In this document: positions 11,333 through 19,843 of the stretch, piece after piece | How the letters are laid out: each line of letters opens with the position of its first letter | How positions within the stretch are numbered: position 1 is the first letter of the stretch | NCBI GenBank assembly: GCA_015680685.1 | Contig: MNCI01006052.1 | Location: 43,644 to 75,472 of the forward strand | Origin: Gnetum montanum | Taxonomy: Eukaryota > Streptophyta > Gnetopsida > Gnetales > Gnetaceae | Reading direction: 5' to 3' | Length of the DNA stretch: 31,829 nt | The notes under the pieces: generated by a model | Seen by the model: the letters and a program-made list of their open reading frames with translations, nothing else | Told to the model about the DNA's origin: nothing | Databases searched by the model: none | Translations under genes and position numbers: made by a program

Positions 11333-11902
11333 TGTAACAACGTTGCCCCGATGTTGTTTGGCACCCCAAGAAATTCACTAAGATCCAATGGATTTGGAGT
11401 GGAAGACCTGGGGAATACGGCTCAAGTAAGCAAGCAACTCTTGAGTGAGTGCAAGTAGAATCATAGCTTCTTAACATATATGGCAACACACCTCACGAAG
11501 GGTAACCAACTCCAAAACAAGGACCATGCAAATAGCCTTATAGACAACATTGGTGGGAGGGGAAATGATGCACCTACAAGGGAAGGTGCCTCACCCCCAG
11601 ATCCCTCATGATCTGGTACAAGGTATGGCTTGGCACCACACCAAAACTATCTAGTCTTGGCTGCCTACATATCTACGACCATCATAGAATCAGGACCATG
11701 TAGTTCTCTGTGGTGAGGGGGAAATGAAGAGGACTTAGAAGAGAGTTACAACAGGAGGGTGTCCTATTGCTAGCTTGGTACCGCCAAGCTGGGGTGAGTT
11801 TTTTAACACTTGAGAATCACCCGAGGGCACCTCAAAGTGTTCCATGGCCCCCGAACCATGGGGAGAGCCTAGGAGAACCACCACCCTAGGACATCTCTCA
11901 CA
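11333..11902 (-). repeat. 5' LTR of the iMet-PBS element
   Basis: This is the direct copy of 5400-5976 with TG...CA ends, next to the PBS and therefore the 5' LTR. Small indels give 570 against 577 bp. Confidence 0.9.
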
Positions 11903-11906
11903 CCCC

Positions 11907-12119
11907 TCATGAGTATCTAAAAAGTATCCATTAACCAAAAATAGCTCATCCTTTATAGAAAGATCATATTTACCAATTAAACAATAAATCCATAAATATT
12001 AGCTTCACTTCCATAATAGTTCTACTCTCACAAATATCCAATTTTAACACAATGCTTTCATAGACCTTTCCATGCTTGAATTTACATTACTGGATTGGAT
12101 TCATTGATTTCTGTACTTC
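11907..12119. other. Host spacer between two insertions
   Basis: This 213-bp AT-rich stretch has no gene. Before the insertions it was continuous with 5393 on the left and 19438 on the right. Confidence 0.7.
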
Positions 12120-12124
12120 ATTGG
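12120..12124. repeat. Target-site duplication of element B, left copy
   Basis: ATTGG lies directly before the LTR start TGATGAG and is identical to 19438-19442 after the other LTR. Confidence 0.95.
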
Positions 12125-13058
12125 TGATGAGTGGCAAGATACCCCTACACTCAATCATACAAATACTAGCGTAGCATTCACGATCTAATCGAACTCTGCA
12201 GACTAAGTGCCTACACACCTTTTGGAACACTTAGGGTTAATTATTTGTTGTCTTCCCAGACTTACTTGTAGTTGTCACGATGTATGGTTAAGCAAGTCTG
12301 AGGTATATGATTTTTATAGTTTTTTATGTTTTATGTCTCCTATGCTAACAAGGTAAAGGGTAGAGAAACTAATTACTAACTCTAACTAATGAACTAAGTC
12401 TAAATTAACCTAGCGTCAGCATCCGTTCGCACTTACCGTACACACCCTAAACCGATGCAATCGTGGCTACCAAACGCTAATCGTTGCTAGGATCACCGCG
12501 CGTAATGCACGTGCTCGAAGTGGTCGTACTAAGACGCTTAACTAGGAGGAAAGGGTTGAGAGAATCTAATCTAGCCTAAGTGCGATGAGCATCTGTTCCT
12601 TGATCATCCGTACACATCCTTAAATGCTCGTAATCAAGTTGTACCCATTCCATGTTACTAGGAGATAAGGGTGAGAGAGAAAGAAATAAATAACATGTAA
12701 TAAATAATAATAATAAAATCCTATTCCATGCATTGCAAGGTTTATCCAAGAAGCTCATCTTTATTGTTGTACACAACTTGTGTTTAGGTACAATGTTGCT
12801 CGAATAAAGATCCGTTCACGTTAGGACTCCTACTGCAAGCACATGGAAAATATTCTATCTCTGGAGTGATCAATCTACCAGAGTTTCCCTATTTCTAGCC
12901 TAGGATGAGGAAATAAGGGAGAGCCGCCTCTTATTTATAGATATGATGGTGCACTGCGATATCGCGTACGTGATATCGCAGGGGAAGACGCGATATCGAG
13001 AGGGATGTGATATAGCAACTACGCGATATCATGGCCCATGCAATATCGCGTCCCATCA
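12125..13058 (-). repeat. Element B 3' LTR (934 bp)
   Basis: It runs TGATGAG...CCCATCA and is co-linear with 18489-19437. The minus-strand TATA box is at 12932-12939 and an AATAAA signal (minus strand) at 12760-12765. Six GATATC-like sites lie between the TATA box and the LTR edge. Many differences from the 5' LTR are C-to-T or G-to-A changes at CpG. Confidence 0.95.
12932..13047 (-). promoter_or_regulatory. U3 promoter of element B 3' LTR: TATA box plus palindrome array
   Basis: TATAAATA (minus) lies at 12932-12939. Upstream of it on the minus strand are six GATATC-like cores starting at 12958, 12972, 12992, 13009, 13025 and 13042, most inside GCGATATCGC-like palindromes. The spacings of 14, 20, 17, 16 and 17 bases match those in the other B LTR. 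This is a plausible transcription-factor array; function is inferred. Confidence 0.7.
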
Positions 13059-13067
13059 TACCCCCAT
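13059..13067 (-). other. Element B polypurine tract
   Basis: On the minus strand it reads ATGGGGGTA directly before the LTR start TGATGGG. A second copy with its flanks is at 13596-13615. The position-equivalent tract in element C is at 29977-29985. Confidence 0.8.
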
Positions 13068-13595
13068 GACTAATTGAAAAATCATCCTAGAGTTCCTTAT
13101 AATAATATCGGGAAGGTATGGGATTATTGACTCAATGGACACTAATGGGATGACATGTGAATGGATCATCATTACAAGACACAACAGAACTGGTGTTCAT
13201 AACAAAAATGGTGAACACCTTATTACATTAACATTAGGCCTTAGTTGGCAACTGAGAAAGAGAGAGAGAAAGAAGTTTTCCTGCTACCAATGCCAAGATT
13301 GTGCCTTTCGTTGTCCATCCGTAAGCGCATCATTGATCTTGCTCCTTGCATAGCTACTTCTAGCACTGCTCCATTCCTAGTGTTTGCTCCAGATCAACTC
13401 CATTGTTGTATGATTGCCATTTGCACACACAACACATTCTTATATTAGCAAGGGTAGATGAATTATCATGTAATTGATACCTTGCTTCGGTGAAAGTCCA
13501 TTGGCTAAGTTGTGGTATGGCTGATTGCAAATCTAGAGATAATGATGACTACCGAAGCTGTAGGGGTTAGGAGAAAATCGAAAAAATTGGGCCCC

Positions 13596-13615
13596 CATAC
13601 CCCCATGACTAATTG
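13596..13615 (-). repeat. Internal second copy of the PPT region
   Basis: The 20-mer CATACCCCCATGACTAATTG occurs here and at 13057-13076, where its first two bases are the end of the LTR. The copies are 539 bases apart in the same orientation. Confidence 0.85.
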
Positions 13616-14303
13616 CGAACCTCCGGTAGCGTTAGAATGGAGAAAGAATAAGAACAAGAAAATGGGTAAAAGAGACAACTAAGACATCGATGAAATGGAT
13701 GTCAAGATGGAAATGGACAAAGAAAATTAATTGCAAAAATGTTAAGGGAAAGAAATTAACTAGTGCACCAAATAGGAATGTCAATGGGTCCTCCCCAAAG
13801 AAAGCTCATGCCCTTAATGCCTTTACAATCCCACATTTAAAGAGTCCGTAAGCTCTGGGATTGTTCTTTGGAACAAGAGTTAAAGTCTCAACCACAAGAA
13901 TCCACCAAAAGGAAAACAATGCATCAACCAAAATATACACTAATGATACAACCAAAAATGAGTTGAACAATGGAGAGAAGGGTGGAGAGAAGAGAATAGA
14001 ATGGAATCCCAAGAACAAGGTGGTGTACAGCCCCTTATGTGTTTCATGATTAATGTTACTTGGCAAATCTCATTCCAACTCCAGCCTCAAACCAACCACA
14101 TCCAATGACTTCGCATCGATGCATTCGGCCAAACCATCCACTTGAGTAACAAGAATGCATCCTTCAAGAGCCGGTACCATTCCGACAAACGAAGGAGAGA
14201 ATGGGAAGCGAGAAGGGCCTTAGTTAGAGAGAACATTTTTAGTTCCATAACCAGTGCTTGTAGCCCAAGTTTATTTCGTCTAAGGGGTGTGCTTTGAATT
14301 CTC

Positions 14304-14370
14304 ATTTTTTGTTTTCTTTTTTTTCTTGTTTTTTGTTTTTTTATTTTATTTTTTTTGTTTTTTTTTTCTG
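14304..14370. repeat. T-rich low-complexity tract
   Basis: The plus strand is almost only T with scattered G, C and A. It encodes the Lys-rich middle of the 14087-14494 minus frame, which is therefore not taken as a gene. Confidence 0.8.
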
Positions 14371-14902
14371 TGTTTTGTGTTTTTATGCATGAGAACCAGA
14401 CCATGCAAAGACTTCTTATTTTTATTGACTCAGCTTTCGATAATTGATTAAAGTTGGAATGACAAGAAAACTCAAGAAGAAAGCATCTAAGCACCCCAAG
14501 AGAACGACCAACACAAATGCATCAAGTTCCCTTGAAGTCACACCCTTTTCAAACCTTGAGTCATTTCTTAGTTTGAGAAATACCCAGTCATCGATTTGTT
14601 AAAGTTCTTATTAGAAAGGGACTGTACATTTCCAAGCCAAGAGAGACCATAAACTTTGGTGGATGGATGGATGAAGTGAACTCATTGCCTGCCATATCAA
14701 AAGAACATACCTTAGTATTAACATCATAACTTTAAGGTAAAAACCAACATTAGCAATCAATAAGAAACATAGTTCATACCATCGTGAAGAACACTTATTT
14801 GATGACGAACTGACATGGTGGATAACACACACACACAACACACATAAAAAATGGAAAAGTATAATGATGTTGTAAAAGAAAAACAAGAAAAGTTAAAGAA
14901 AT

Positions 14903-14989
14903 TTGTAAAAAAAAAACATGTAAAACAAAAATGTGTAAAACAAAAACTTGTAAAACAAAAATGTGTTAAAAAATGTGTAAAACAAAAAC
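14903..14989. repeat. 16-bp tandem repeat (TGTAAAACAAAAAY)
   Basis: About five degenerate units of TGTAAAACAAAAA with two to three variable bases follow one another, one of them shortened. Confidence 0.75.
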
Positions 14990-15207
14990 TAAAAAGAATT
15001 GAGGGCCTTCAATGGTCAGCATAGGTGGCCATCTCTCACATGACTGAATGAAAAGGGAGAGATCCGAAATAATGAACGTCTGTTTGAATTTCGTAACAGT
15101 GCCCAACTTCTCCCCATTGATGTTTTTAGGTTGAGGGGTGGAAGTTGGCGATGCTCATATTCCAATGTGTCTATGCCTTCGTTGTTAGCATGAGTTTCCT
15201 CAGTTCA

Positions 15208-15830
15208 TTACATGCATATTAGTTTTCTCTTCCTAGTAGCTATCAACCATGGGATGTCTACTACTAGTGTGGTTGCTACATACAAGTACCTTTGAATTTG
15301 TATTTCCTGGGCACACCGATCACATGGAAGAGATGCTGAGCATTCTTCCATGTCATCACCCTCTAAGTCATTGTATGTGATGCATGGAACTCTCTTCTTC
15401 TCAATCTTTCCATATATGTTTATCTTAGATATCTTCAAGGAAAGATCACAGATCCCTAGGTATGCATCTACTATACTCAGCCATGGCCTTCCCATTATAA
15501 TTGCGAAGGCCCCTTTGTTTTTGTTGATTTCAATCACCAGGAAATCGGCTAGGTATGACCACCCACACACAGTGGTAACGATGTCCTCCACCAATCCCAA
15601 GGGAATGGTGATGGATTGGTCAGCCAGCTCTAGTTGAATGTTGCTCTTCTTAAGTTGGGGCAAGTTCCAAGCTTGATACATTTCTCATGATATTAAATTG
15701 ACTCTGGAACCTAAGTCAATAAAAGCCTTATGTGGTTTGTTCCCGGTGATTTCTAAATAAATTAGGAGAGTCCCAGGGTCAGATAGTTTCCTGGGAAGGT
15801 GGCCTACCTTGATCTAGTCAGTTATGGTAT
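15208..15830 (-). pseudogene. pro: Element B retropepsin-like aspartic protease
   Basis: A clan AA aspartic protease domain that would process Gag. On the minus strand, TGNKPHKAFIDLGSRVNLIS places the active-site D-x-G-S at 15706-15717. An in-frame TGA follows at 15685-15687. The 157-residue frame at 15208-15681 then continues with IQLELADQSITIPLGLVEDI and YLADFLVIEI. The second catalytic-fold hallmark, AIIMGRPWLSIVDAY, corresponds to the ILGRPFL-type motif of Ty3/gypsy proteases. Upstream LLIYLEITGN is the first beta strand of the fold. After the domain the frame ends within about 80 residues without entering reverse transcriptase. The active-site Asp and Gly are intact, so the stop appears to be later decay. 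The family is clear; lineage is not. Confidence 0.85.
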
Positions 15831-16425
15831 GCATTAACATAACCGTATGCGTACAGCTCTGTTGGACTGAAGGGTGCTCTGAAGTGTTAGACAGTGGAGG
15901 AGTGTACATCAGATCAACCACTTGTTGTTACAAGAGTTTGTCCGAGCTTTTGCTTCTGAAGAAAGACCTTATCTTTTTACAGTTGTTAGAACCAGCAGCA
16001 GGTTGAATATTTATAGCTCTCGTAGCGTTACATTGCTATAGTTGAGTAGGGAGTTCCCCTTGCATTGTTGGAGCAAGTTGTATGGGAACTACAGGTGGAA
16101 GAGGTGCGGATGGAGTTGGAGGATGGGATGAGTATGGGATGTCTCTCGGAGGAGAAGAAGTCCTCCTAAAGTACTCTCGAACTTAGTAGTGACGTTGGGG
16201 AGTAGTGTGACTCATAAAGTCACCTGGAGAAATTAGCTGTTGCACATAATATCCATATGGTTCTGGAAACTTATAAGGGTACTATTGTGTTGGTGGTGGC
16301 ATCCCACATGACTATGGGTATTGCCTCTGCTGATGCTGTCCGATGGGTTGTGCTGGAGTTCCACTTGGATAGTACGTTAATGGTTGGTGGAACTGCCTTG
16401 GGTTACCTTATGAATAAGGTAACCT
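15831..16425 (-). pseudogene. Pro/Gln-rich linker between gag and protease
   Basis: The minus-strand frame continuing from gag reads as Pro-, Gln- and Tyr-rich protein (YYPSGTPAQPIGQHQQRQYP, then PPSAPLPP-like runs) broken by several stops. Several stops are TAG where a CAG (Gln) codon would fit the repeat, as expected from cytosine deamination. It would be a flexible spacer between capsid and protease. It opens with a perfect hairpin at 16401-16424. Confidence 0.55.
16401..16424. repeat. Perfect 10-bp hairpin directly after the gag stop
   Basis: GGTTACCTTA-TGAA-TAAGGTAACC is a perfect inverted repeat with a four-base loop. In minus orientation it starts one base after the TGA (16426-16428) that ends the gag frame. 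Confidence 0.9.
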
Positions 16426-18347
16426 TCAGGGCGTTTTCTGTTGGTTGAGTCTTGGATTAAGTGCATACACCCTAGACTCCTGTAGATGTGAGATAATTGG
16501 ACAACATCTCTTAGGATGGTCATATTGGTAGATCTCACATCCACCATCATCGTTTGTGTCAGAATCCACAACTTCATCAGAGATAGAAATTTTCCCCTTA
16601 TCCTTGTTATGTGCAGGGCCTGAATCTCTCCGCTTTGTCTTACCTTTGTCACTACTTCGTTCTTCCATAGACTCTTCTACGATTTTAAAGACTGTTTCAA
16701 GTCTAGAGTCTAAGGAATCCCACAATTGGTCCATCTTAGCCGATACTTCTATTGTTAATTTTTGAATCGACAAGGTTTTTTGATTCACCAACTCTTCGAG
16801 AGGTTACTCATCCTCCTCATCACAAAATCTCACTTCCCTCTTTCGAAGGGAAGGATCGCGGTTGTATTCTTCTACACTTTCCCTTTTGCGTAGCTCACCT
16901 TCTTCTTTTGCTACTTGCTCCAACAAATGATGTACTTCATGAGCTCTAAGTTGTGATAGTCTCCCTTGGGCATAAGTTCCAAGGATTCTTCTAGTTTCAT
17001 GCCTTAGCCCATCCACAATGTGGCAAAGTTGATCCCACTGAGCGTATCCATGGCCTGGGGAATGATGTAACAATGTGTAGTAGCAGGCCATGGCAGCATC
17101 CAAGGATTCATGAGTACCTTGTTTCTAGCCTTGGATCTACTTATGCAAATTAGACACTCTGGAGTACGTTTGATACTTATCGTTGAAGAGTTCTAGCATC
17201 GTACTCCACCTCTTGATGGTTTTCGGTTCTAAGGACCGGTACCAACTCTCTGCTTCTTTGGTGAGTGTCCTTGGAAATAACTTAAGTTTTTACCACTCGT
17301 TTTCTATATTTTGCAAGGCACAGGCATCATGAAATGCCTGTAAATGATGTTGCGGATCTGAGTTGTATCCCCCTTCAAAGCATGGGATATTGTTCATGTC
17401 TAAGCGTTTGATCCGACTGTCCTTTTGGTGCCTTGTTGGAATTCTTACTGCCTCCGTTATGTCGAGCATACTTTGTGTTGCAAGTAGGGGCTCTTCATGA
17501 TCATCTCTTTCATGACGCCTGTGATGTCTGCATTGTTCCGTACTTTCCCTACGTCCTTGTCCTTGTCCTCTCTCTTGACTTTCCCATCGAGGTCTCTCAT
17601 TTTTTCTAGCCCTATCCTCATCATTATGTTGATGGTGGCTACACCTAGATGTGGAAGGAGAGGGTGAGTGATGAGATGAAGGGGAAGAAGAAGGGGAACC
17701 ATCGCCATGACGATGTTTCTTGCCTTCTGTTCAGCTGCTTCGACCACAATCGTGATGACGATCTAAGTGCCCGTCCTTGGCATGAGTGGTTGTTCCCTCT
17801 ATGAACAGTTGGCGTTCACGGGGATCAGAACCAATGTTATGTATCGTTGATCGTAGGTTTTGATACCCAACCTCCTCACCATTGTCAAGAGGAGGAACAT
17901 CATTTGCTAGGGAACTCGTTAGAAGGGGTTCCTCATCTCCTATTTCGCTAAGGATGTGCAGACCTTTTCCCTTCAACAGTGTATGTTGGCTCTCCTGCCT
18001 TAAGTCCTTGATACGTTGTGCTTCTATGGGATGATAATCCCTCATATCAAAGTCTTCTGCGATGTATTCAGCATATAATTTTGTCATGCTAATCTGTGCC
18101 AAAGCGCAGAAGAGCATGTTAGGGACTGATCGATCTGGGGTAACACAATGTTACCTTGCAGATCTCTCCATCATAGTTGTTCATCTTGATGGAGGATAAA
18201 GTTAAAGTCTGGAATATACCCATCAGGATGAGTATAGACTATTTTGTATTGTTGAGGACTTGGTTGATTTCGGTTAAGTGTTTTATGTTGTCGACTATCT
18301 CTAGTATTAGTCCTAGGTGGTGAATTACTTTTGTGAGAAGAAGACAT
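16426..18347 (-). pseudogene. gag: Element B gag (broken)
   Basis: Gag polyprotein, the structural protein of the virus-like particle. The start ATG is at 18347, 123 bases after the PBS, and opens MSSSHKSNSPPRTNTRD. The N-terminal part (17731-18117 frame) is followed by a Ser/His/Arg-rich low-complexity stretch at about 17500-17760. A Retrotrans_gag-type capsid region lies at about 17100-17440: IPCFEGGYNSDPQHHLQAFH, then LFPRTLTKEAESWYRSLEP and MLELFNDKYQTYS. Its C-terminal part is open at 16804-17103. A charged tail (16426-16791) carries a knuckle-like CEIYQYDHPKRC, where the second Cys of a CCHC-type finger appears replaced by Tyr. Breaks include a TAA at 17290-17292, stops near 17120-17140, one at HQDEQL and at least one frameshift before 18117. 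Confidence 0.88.
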
Positions 18348-18469
18348 TTTTATCGATATGCTATTTCACTGTTATATAATTCTTATTTAATTAATTAACC
18401 TGAAGGTTCGTTTAGGCTCCCAACTATGTAAGTGATATCCTATGTTCTATTCAGCGCACAAACACTTAG

Positions 18470-18487
18470 TCCCCGGCAACAACGCCT
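18470..18487 (-). other. Element B primer binding site (tRNA-Asp type, mutated)
   Basis: On the minus strand it reads AGGCGTTGTTGCCGGGGA, three changes from the tRNA-Asp complement TGGCGCCGTTGCCGGGGA. Two of the three are C-to-T changes. One base separates it from the LTR end CTCATCA. Confidence 0.88.
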
Positions 18488-18488
18488 A

Positions 18489-19437
18489 TGATGAGTGGCG
18501 AGATACCCCTACACTCAACCATACGAATAGGAGCGTAGCATGCATGATCCGGTTGAACTCCATAGACTAAGTGCCTACATGCCTCTTGGAACACTTAGGG
18601 TTAATTATTCATTGTCTTCCCAGACTTACTTGTAGTTGTCATGGTGTATGGTTAAGCAAGTCTGAGGTATATGATTTTTATAGTTTTTTATATTTTATGT
18701 CTCCTATGCTAACAAGGTAAAGGGTAGAGAAACTAATTACTAACTGTAACTAATGAACTAAGTCTAAATTAACCTAGCGTCAGCATCCGTTCCCACTTAC
18801 TGTACACACCCTGAACCGATGCAACCGTGGCTACCAAACGCTAATCGTTGCTGAGATCATCACGCGTAATGCATGTGCTTGAAGTGGTCGTACTAAGGTG
18901 CTTAACTAGGAGGAAAGGGTTGAGAGAATCTAATCTAGCCTAAGCGCGATGAGCATCCGTTCCTTGATCATCCGTACACATCCTTAAATGCTCGTAATTA
19001 AGTCGTATTCATTTTGCATTATTAGGAGATAAGGGTGAGAGAGAAAGCAATAAATAAGAGGTAATAAATAACATGTAATAAATAACAATAATAAAATCCT
19101 ATTCCATGCACTGCAAGGTTTATCTAAGAAGCTCATCTTTATTGTCGTACACAACTTGTGTTCAGGTACAATGTTGCTTGAATAAAAATCCGTTCACTTT
19201 AGGACTCCTACTGCGAGCACATGGAAGATATTCCATCTCTGGAGTGATCAATCTTCCAGAGTTTCCCTACTTCTAGCCTAGGATGAGGAAATAAGGGAGA
19301 GCTGCCTCTTATTTATAGATATGACGGAACATCGCGATATCACATACGCGATATCGTAGGGGAAGACGCGATATCGCGAGGGATGCGATATTGCGACGGC
19401 CGCGATATCACAGCCCATGCAATATCGCATCCCATCA
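18489..19437 (-). repeat. Element B 5' LTR (949 bp)
   Basis: It runs TGATGAG...CCCATCA and is co-linear with 12125-13058. The minus-strand TATA box is at 19310-19317 and AATAAA at 19138-19143. It contains an internal partial duplication (18771-18930 against 18931-19050) that element A's LTR lacks. The expected transcript start is about 25-30 bases after the TATA box on the minus strand, near the GGCAGCTCTCCC segment. Confidence 0.95.
19310..19426 (-). promoter_or_regulatory. U3 promoter of element B 5' LTR: TATA box plus six palindromic sites
   Basis: TATAAATA (minus) lies at 19310-19317. GATATC-like cores start at 19336, 19350, 19370, 19387, 19404 and 19421, spaced 14, 20, 17, 17 and 17 bases. 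Several sit in GCGATATCGC. The GATATC core is self-complementary, so a dimeric DNA-binding protein could bind; this is inference. Confidence 0.75.
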
Positions 19438-19442
19438 ATTGG
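19438..19442. repeat. Target-site duplication of element B, right copy
   Basis: ATTGG, identical to 12120-12124. Confidence 0.95.
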
Positions 19443-19843
19443 GAATGGTTGGAAGACTTTAAAATTTTAGCCAGTTGATAATATATTTAACATAATGTTG
19501 ATTGCAAAATAAAAAATTTCTGCTAGGAAATGGCTGTGGCCCAACTATTTGTTTTGTTTACCTTCATGGTTAATTCCTCTCTACTTTTCATCTTGTGTTA
19601 ATGATAAATATATAAGTGCCTACCTGTAAAGCCTGGTTTTGTACATTGTGGATATGTTATAATAATTCTTTGTGAAGAATCATGTTTATTCCGGGTAACA
19701 TGGCTTCCTAGTGGTGTACATTTGTTCAGCTTTCTGTATTGTGCATATAGAGCGCCAATGTTGTCTTTGTTGGTTATGCATTTCTTTAACTTATGTTTTA
19801 TAATATACCTTAGCAAGAACTAATTTAATCTCATTTACTTTAG

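Larger units (their letters stand above)
5400..11902 (-). mobile_element. Complete LTR retrotransposon with tRNA-iMet PBS, no recognisable pol
   Basis: Two direct LTRs (5400-5976 and 11333-11902) flank a 5.36-kb interior. A PBS at 11319-11330 and a purine tract beside the left LTR show that the element reads on the minus strand. Flanks are CCCCA (5395-5399) and CCCCT (11903-11907); moving the boundary by one base gives a perfect ACCCC duplication (5394-5398 and 11902-11906). The PBS type is common in Ty1/copia elements, so a copia origin is likely. However, no gag, integrase or RT motif can be read in the interior; only short frames under 145 codons survive. It may be a large non-autonomous derivative or a heavily decayed copy. 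The LTRs differ at roughly one site in ten by eye, indicating an old insertion. Confidence 0.85.
13068..15207 (-). other. Element B 3' internal region, non-coding
   Basis: About 2.1 kb lies between the protease frame and the PPT. It holds a second PPT-like copy (13596-13615), a segment shared with element C (13788-14229 against about 30985-31429), a T-rich tract (14304-14370), an AC repeat (14824-14843) and a 16-base tandem repeat (14903-14989). Frames such as 13806-14066, 14087-14494 and 14611-14886 are low-complexity and show no RT, RNase H, integrase or env motif. Confidence 0.7.
12125..19437 (-). mobile_element. Element B: complete gag-pro-only Ty3/gypsy-type LTR retrotransposon (7.3 kb)
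   Basis: Every boundary is visible: perfect 5-bp duplication ATTGG, two LTRs with TG...CA ends, a tRNA-Asp-type PBS next to the right LTR and a purine tract next to the left one, so it reads on the minus strand. In minus order it carries 5' LTR, PBS, gag (18347 to 16426), a Pro/Gln-rich linker, a retropepsin-like domain (to 15208), about 2.1 kb without recognisable protein, PPT and 3' LTR. The RT, RNase H and integrase that follow the protease in autonomous Ty3/gypsy elements are missing, and the remaining space is too short for them. The PBS type and protease style suggest the Athila/Tat side of Ty3/gypsy, but lineage is usually fixed with RT, so this stays open. Stops and frameshifts in gag and pro mean this copy is not protein-competent. 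Confidence 0.95.

Noticed and set aside
14087-14494. 135-residue minus frame in element B
   Set aside because: Its centre is a Lys/Asn run from the T-rich tract and there is no domain. It is non-coding 3' internal sequence.
14824-14843. AC microsatellite
   Set aside because: It is an ordinary simple repeat within element B; not worth a separate finding.
15350-15637. 95-residue plus frame
   Set aside because: It is the antisense shadow of the protease domain.
17457-17747. 96-residue minus frame inside gag
   Set aside because: It is in the wrong frame. The gag frame here is the Ser/His/Arg-rich one (GDGSPSSSPSSHHSPSPS), continuous with both neighbours.
15208-18487. Endogenous pararetrovirus (caulimovirid) origin for gag-protease
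   Set aside because: Flanking LTRs, a tRNA-Asp PBS, a PPT and a target duplication show an LTR retrotransposon. No movement protein or RT is present.
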